Shown: positions 41,094 through 44,555 of the stretch, piece by piece | How positions within the stretch are numbered: position 1 is the first letter of the stretch | Layout of the letters: the number at the start of each line of letters is the position of its first letter | Assembly: GCA_903970165.1 (NCBI GenBank) | Contig: CAJCHZ010000037.1 | Location: forward strand, 1 to 44,555 | Reading direction: 5' to 3' | Length of the DNA: 44,555 nucleotides | Source of the DNA: Betaproteobacteria bacterium | GTDB taxonomy: Bacteria > Acidobacteriota > Terriglobia > Acidiferrales > UBA7541 | Notes under the pieces: model-generated | Seen by the model: only the letters and a program-made list of their open reading frames with translations | Databases searched by the model: none | Told to the model about the DNA's origin: nothing | Translations under genes and position numbers: made by a program

Positions 41094-44048
41094 ATGTTAG
41101 CGAATTCTAAAACGACTTCCGCACGGGCCTTCGTAAGAAGCCTTAATATTCTCTTGAAGTTTGCTCGTTTGTACGGCTATGACCACGTCCGCACGGTCGA
41201 GCAGATGGAAATTGCCTGGCGCGAGCTGCGCACCGCCATCACTGGCTCGGATGCCGGATTGCTCCTCGGTGCCACTGGCTCGCAGCTCCTGCTCGACGGC
41301 GTGCCGCTCGAAGGCTCTCCCGCCGAAAAACAGTTTGCTCAGCTGCTCTCTGCCGCAGGTCTCGCCAGTATTCAGTTCTTCCCCGCCGTCACACAGCAAG
41401 AAATAGGCAAATTTGCGCGCGCTTTTCCCACTGGAAAAGCGAAACCCATGGAACTCGCCAGGCAGTTGAAAGAGGCGCTTGCCGGAATGAAAAGCATCCG
41501 TCTGAACGAAATCTGTTTCGTAGCCACGGATTCGCGTTTGAAGGACGCCAGCATGGCGGCTCAGCTTGCGGCTGCCTCTCTTGGGGAAGATCAGGACGAG
41601 TTCAAGAAATGGCTCAACGACCCGCAGAAATTGCTGGAGATGATTGCCGCGGCGCAAGGCTCAAGAGGCGGAAGCGGATCCGTTGGAACTGGTACCGGAA
41701 TGGGAACTGGGACTGGCACCGGAACAGGCACCGGAACAGGCACCGGCGTGGGGACCGGTACGGGTAGTGGAACCGGCACGGGAGTTGGGACGGGCACGGG
41801 CGTAGGCAGTGGCTCAGGGACAGGCGGTGGCACTGAACTTGGAGTTGGAACAGGCGGCACCGAAAGCACGTCTGGCGGAAGCTTCTACTCCGGTGCACCG
41901 CTCATCACAGGATCAGGCATTGCCGGCCAGATCGCAGCCGCAGCCGGAGCGGCTTCAGGCCCTGGACCCGCTGGCGTCGGCGTAGGTTCAGGTGGCCCGC
42001 CGAGCGGACCTTGGCACGGAGGCGGCACAGCCGACGCTCCGAGCGAAGACGAAATCTACGGAATTTTGGGCGCCCTGACCAGCTTCGGCAACATGAGCAC
42101 TGGCCAGAATGCTGTCGCTGCCGCTGCCGTCTTCCAGGACCAGATGGGGCAACTTCCTGGCAGCGCTCAGGACACCCTAAAGCGGGCTATTGCCGGCCTC
42201 GCCGCGCAAGCTCCTGAAGGCCAGCCGGACGAATCCGTCCTCGTAAAACTCGCTGAGCATCTCGCCATTCGTTTCGCGCTCGAGCGCTTTGAAAGCGGCG
42301 AAGTAAAAGTCAACGCCGTGCGCCAAATGCTCGATCGCATGAACTCCGAGATCGAAAATCTCCGCAAAATTCTCGGCTCTCATGAAGACAAGATGACCGA
42401 AGCCGGAATGATGGTCGAGTCTCACCGCGAAATTCTCGACCGTCAATTCTGGGCTGCCGTTCCGGAGAGCGGCAAGCAAGCCGTTTTGCTTTCAAACGAC
42501 GCCTGGTGCATCCCGCCGAAAAACGTGCAGTCTTACGTTGCCCACTTGATCGAAACCGGCGACGCCGCGCAAGCCATCAGCATTTTGCAGAATTACGCCT
42601 CCTGCGCCGAAAGCGATGAAGCCGACGCACGCAAGAAAACCGCCCTCGGCCTCTCCGAAATGGCTGAACTTTACGCCAAAGCCGACCCCAAGCTACTCGG
42701 TGACGCCCTACGCCACCTCGGTCTCCGACTGAACGTCGAGCACGACGCCGAACTCCAAACGCTCGTCAGCGCCGCGTTCGTCCGCTTAAGCCAGGAAGCT
42801 GCCACCAGCCGCTGCTATTCCGTGATGGAGCAAGCCCTCGATTTAGTTAACGGCGTCGAAGCGCAGCGCCCCGGCGTCGGCCGCAATCTGCGTTCCAAAA
42901 TGGGCATCGAAGAACGCGTTCCCGAATTTGTGGACGAAGCCCTGCGCGCCCGCCAGGCCGCCGCGGGAATGACCAACGTCCTAAAAATGCTGCCGCAGGC
43001 CGCCATGGAGCAGCTCGGCATGCGCTTCAACCGGTGCGGCCTGCGCGAAGACGCTGAGCACGTCTCCAATCTTGCCGCTGACCTTGGCGAAGAAGGCCTC
43101 CAGTATCTGCGCAGTACCATTCGTGGAGGCCCCCACCAGGACGCCGTCGAAATGGCCGGCCTGCTCAGCAAACTCGACCCGCAAGCCGTCGAAGTTTTTC
43201 TGCCGTCCCGCATGAAGGATTTTCCAAGAACTTCGCAGGACCGCATCGTGCGCCAGATTTCCGCTAGCGGCGCTCCCGGCCGTTGCCGGATTCTTCTCGA
43301 ACTGTTCGATCACGTGGATCCGCTGATCATGCCTCTGGTTCTGGACGAAATTGGCGTGACCTCCGATCGCGAAGCGCTGGGACGCTTGCTCACCATCGTG
43401 GATGGCGATTTGCCTTCTGGCGGTGGCGCGTATCTCCAGGTAAAAGCCATCGAAGCCCTCGGCCGCATTCCCGCGCCCGAATCCATCAACACTCTACGCC
43501 GCGTCATCGAAGCCAAAAGAATGTTTGGCTGGCAGCACCCGCAGGAACTGCGCATCGCCGCGCTGCAAGCGCTGATACGCCTTGACCCCGCCCTGGCGAG
43601 AGACTTCGTCGGCAAAAGCGGCATCGACCGCGACGATCTCGCCCTTGCGCCGCTCGATATCGTGCCCAACTCTAAATTTGTCCGCCAGCGCCGTCACACC
43701 CGCGTTCGCCTTCAGAGACCTGTCACGGCCTTCAGCACCAACCTCAAGGAAACTTGCCGCCTCGAAATCAAGACCGCCAGCCTCTCCGGAGGCTTGGCCA
43801 CCATCAGCAGGCACCTCGCGCCGGGAACCCACGTCCAGCTGAAACTCAATTTGGGCCTTCGCAACGTCCACGCCACCGCTCTCATGCGCGACTACCGCGC
43901 CCAGGATATGTCCTTCGAAATCGTGGACATGAACCTCGAAGAACGCGGCAAATACCGCCGCCTCCTCGCCGACAATCAGTCGCAACCCTCTGCCGTTGCC
44001 GATGCTAAAGTCCAAAGTGCATCCGCCGAACCGTCTGTTCAGCCGTAG
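41094..44048 (+). CDS. Large Gly-rich linker / helical-repeat / PilZ-like protein, copy B
   Basis: 984 residues, same architecture as copy A and clearly homologous over its N-terminus (SARAFVRSLNILLKFARLYG), its middle and its end. Linker (~191-315) is built of Gly-Thr pairs. The helical part (~317-860) contains QVKAIEALGRIPAPESINT and LRIAALQALIRLDPALARD. The PilZ-like end (~862-965) has RQRRHTRVRLQRP and SLSGGLA, where the first Asp/Asn of the c-di-GMP motif is Ser and the last Gly is displaced. A short Ser/Ala tail follows. It starts 215 bp after copy A, in the same direction, and precedes secA. Function unknown. Confidence 0.88.
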   Translation: MLANSKTTSARAFVRSLNILLKFARLYGYDHVRTVEQMEIAWRELRTAITGSDAGLLLGATGSQLLLDGVPLEGSPAEKQFAQLLSAAGLASIQFFPAVTQQEIGKFARAFPTGKAKPMELARQLKEALAGMKSIRLNEICFVATDSRLKDASMAAQLAAASLGEDQDEFKKWLNDPQKLLEMIAAAQGSRGGSGSVGTGTGMGTGTGTGTGTGTGTGVGTGTGSGTGTGVGTGTGVGSGSGTGGGTELGVGTGGTESTSGGSFYSGAPLITGSGIAGQIAAAAGAASGPGPAGVGVGSGGPPSGPWHGGGTADAPSEDEIYGILGALTSFGNMSTGQNAVAAAAVFQDQMGQLPGSAQDTLKRAIAGLAAQAPEGQPDESVLVKLAEHLAIRFALERFESGEVKVNAVRQMLDRMNSEIENLRKILGSHEDKMTEAGMMVESHREILDRQFWAAVPESGKQAVLLSNDAWCIPPKNVQSYVAHLIETGDAAQAISILQNYASCAESDEADARKKTALGLSEMAELYAKADPKLLGDALRHLGLRLNVEHDAELQTLVSAAFVRLSQEAATSRCYSVMEQALDLVNGVEAQRPGVGRNLRSKMGIEERVPEFVDEALRARQAAAGMTNVLKMLPQAAMEQLGMRFNRCGLREDAEHVSNLAADLGEEGLQYLRSTIRGGPHQDAVEMAGLLSKLDPQAVEVFLPSRMKDFPRTSQDRIVRQISASGAPGRCRILLELFDHVDPLIMPLVLDEIGVTSDREALGRLLTIVDGDLPSGGGAYLQVKAIEALGRIPAPESINTLRRVIEAKRMFGWQHPQELRIAALQALIRLDPALARDFVGKSGIDRDDLALAPLDIVPNSKFVRQRRHTRVRLQRPVTAFSTNLKETCRLEIKTASLSGGLATISRHLAPGTHVQLKLNLGLRNVHATALMRDYRAQDMSFEIVDMNLEERGKYRRLLADNQSQPSAVADAKVQSASAEPSVQP
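41685..41836 (+). repeat. Gly-Thr hexanucleotide array in copy B
   Basis: Tandem 6-bp units of the form GGNACN/GGNGTN code for Gly-Thr/Gly-Val/Gly-Ser dipeptides. At 41715-41744 a 12-bp unit GGCACCGGAACA is repeated exactly two and a half times, which suggests recent slippage or unequal exchange. Confidence 0.85.
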
Positions 44049-44089
44049 CTATTTCCCCGTCTCCGCCTTGTTCCGCCTTGTGGACCATC

Positions 44090-44119
44090 TTGGCGCTGGC
44101 GCATCCAACCAGTTAGAAT
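44090..44119 (+). promoter_or_regulatory. Candidate promoter of secA
   Basis: TTGGCG (44090-44095), an 18-bp spacer, TAGAAT (44114-44119). It lies in the 151-bp spacer after copy B and would start transcription near 44126, about 75 bases before secA. Confidence 0.5.
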
Positions 44120-44199
44120 AGAATGTTTGCACTGGCTGCCGAACACCGGCCCGTGTCTTCACGCTCGTAACGCACCGCCAGGAGACGGCGTAATTTCCC

Positions 44200-44555
44200 A
44201 TGGATGTCGCCAAGACAGTTGACGCAGTCATCGCGCGCTTTATCGGTACCAAGCACGAGCGCGACATCAAGAAACTCCAGCCGCTCGTCGCCGAGATCAA
44301 CGCGCGCGAAGCCGAAGTCCGCGCCCTCAGCGACGAAGACCTCAAGCTGCGTTTCGCCGAACTCAAGTCCCGCGTCCAGGAACCGTTGAAAGAAGCCGAT
44401 CCCGCTGACGCCTCCTACAAAGAACTTCTGAAGAGTACGCTCGATCCCGTGATCGTCCCTGCCTTCTCTCTGGTACGCGAAGCAGGCCGCCGCTTCCTCA
44501 ACATGCGCCACTTCGACGTGCAATTAATTGGCGGCATGGTCCTGCATGACGGCAA
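44200..44555 (+). CDS. secA: Preprotein translocase ATPase SecA, N-terminal fragment
   Basis: The first 118 codons run off the window. The start at 44200 ([22 protein letters not shown]) is fixed by an in-frame TAA three codons upstream. [26 protein letters not shown] and [24 protein letters not shown] are canonical SecA segments just ahead of the Walker A motif, which lies beyond the window. SecA drives export through SecYEG; secY is at 10743 here. AGGAG is 15 bases before the ATG, a loose spacing. Confidence 0.95.
   Translation, partial: MDVAKTVDAVIARFIGTKHERDIKKLQPLVAEINAREAEVRALSDEDLKLRFAELKSRVQEPLKEADPADASYKELLKSTLDPVIVPAFSLVREAGRRFLNMRHFDVQLIGGMVLHDG

Noticed and set aside
41685..41836. 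Tandem array as CRISPR or intergenic satellite
   Set aside because: Six-base units without spacers, in frame within a conserved gene.
1..44555. tRNA or rRNA genes
   Set aside because: I searched by eye for T-loop (GGTTCGAATCC-like) and rRNA landmarks. GGTTCGAG occurs near 18251 and GGGTTCGAGCC near 26171, but no cloverleaf can be drawn around them.

Overview
The window looks like a chromosome segment of a soil-type Acidobacteriota bacterium. I infer this from protein style only: a SpoIIE phosphatase with a multi-membrane N-terminus, a Ser/Thr kinase fused to TPRs, short GTAGGGGC palindromes between genes, and SecA/IMPDH sequence character. No rRNA gene is present to confirm it. GC content is moderately high.

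Region 1 (1-17757, all + strand) is one long translation cluster in the classic S10-spc-alpha order. It runs from the 3' end of tuf through rpsJ, rplC, rplD, rplW, rplB, an unrecognised small ORF, rpsS, rplV, rpsC, rplP, rpmC, rpsQ, rplN, rplX, rplE, rpsZ, rpsH, rplF, rplR, rpsE, rpmD, rplO, secY, adk, map, infA, rpmJ, rpsM, rpsK, rpsD, rpoA and rplQ. It closes with a strong intrinsic terminator at 17812-17842. The front half is tightly packed. From rpsH onward many spacers hold short GC-rich palindromes. The oddity is a 114-codon basic ORF with a C-x2-C-x3-H motif between rplB and rpsS.

Region 2 (17758-18799) is about 1 kb of decayed intergenic DNA. It holds a palindromic repeat, the remnant of a helix-turn-helix gene, a 47-bp structured inverted repeat and a terminator-like hairpin for the operon on its right.

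Region 3 (18800-22403) is a small-molecule-response neighbourhood. TetR, ArsR, a SRPBCC protein and an exported VOC protein lie in series on the minus strand, with a divergent Tat-exported SRPBCC protein. Two palindromic operator candidates are visible.

Region 4 (22458-29702) holds an aldo/keto reductase, a membrane GAF-SpoIIE (PP2C) phosphatase and, divergently, a membrane Ser/Thr kinase with a TPR tail. The kinase has a near-consensus promoter that leaves only about 3 nt of leader.

Region 5 (29714-37369) is housekeeping and mixed: VanZ-like protein, IMP dehydrogenase, redoxin, a secreted protein of unknown function, a YheT-type hydrolase, a Tat-exported M24 peptidase and a membrane-anchored protein of unknown function.

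Region 6 (37696-44048) has two tandem, homologous, very large proteins (about 1060 and 984 aa). Each has a shared N-terminal module, a Gly-rich low-complexity linker, a helical-repeat middle and a degenerate PilZ-like C-terminus. I consider this pair the least understood and most interesting system here. The window ends in the 5' part of secA.
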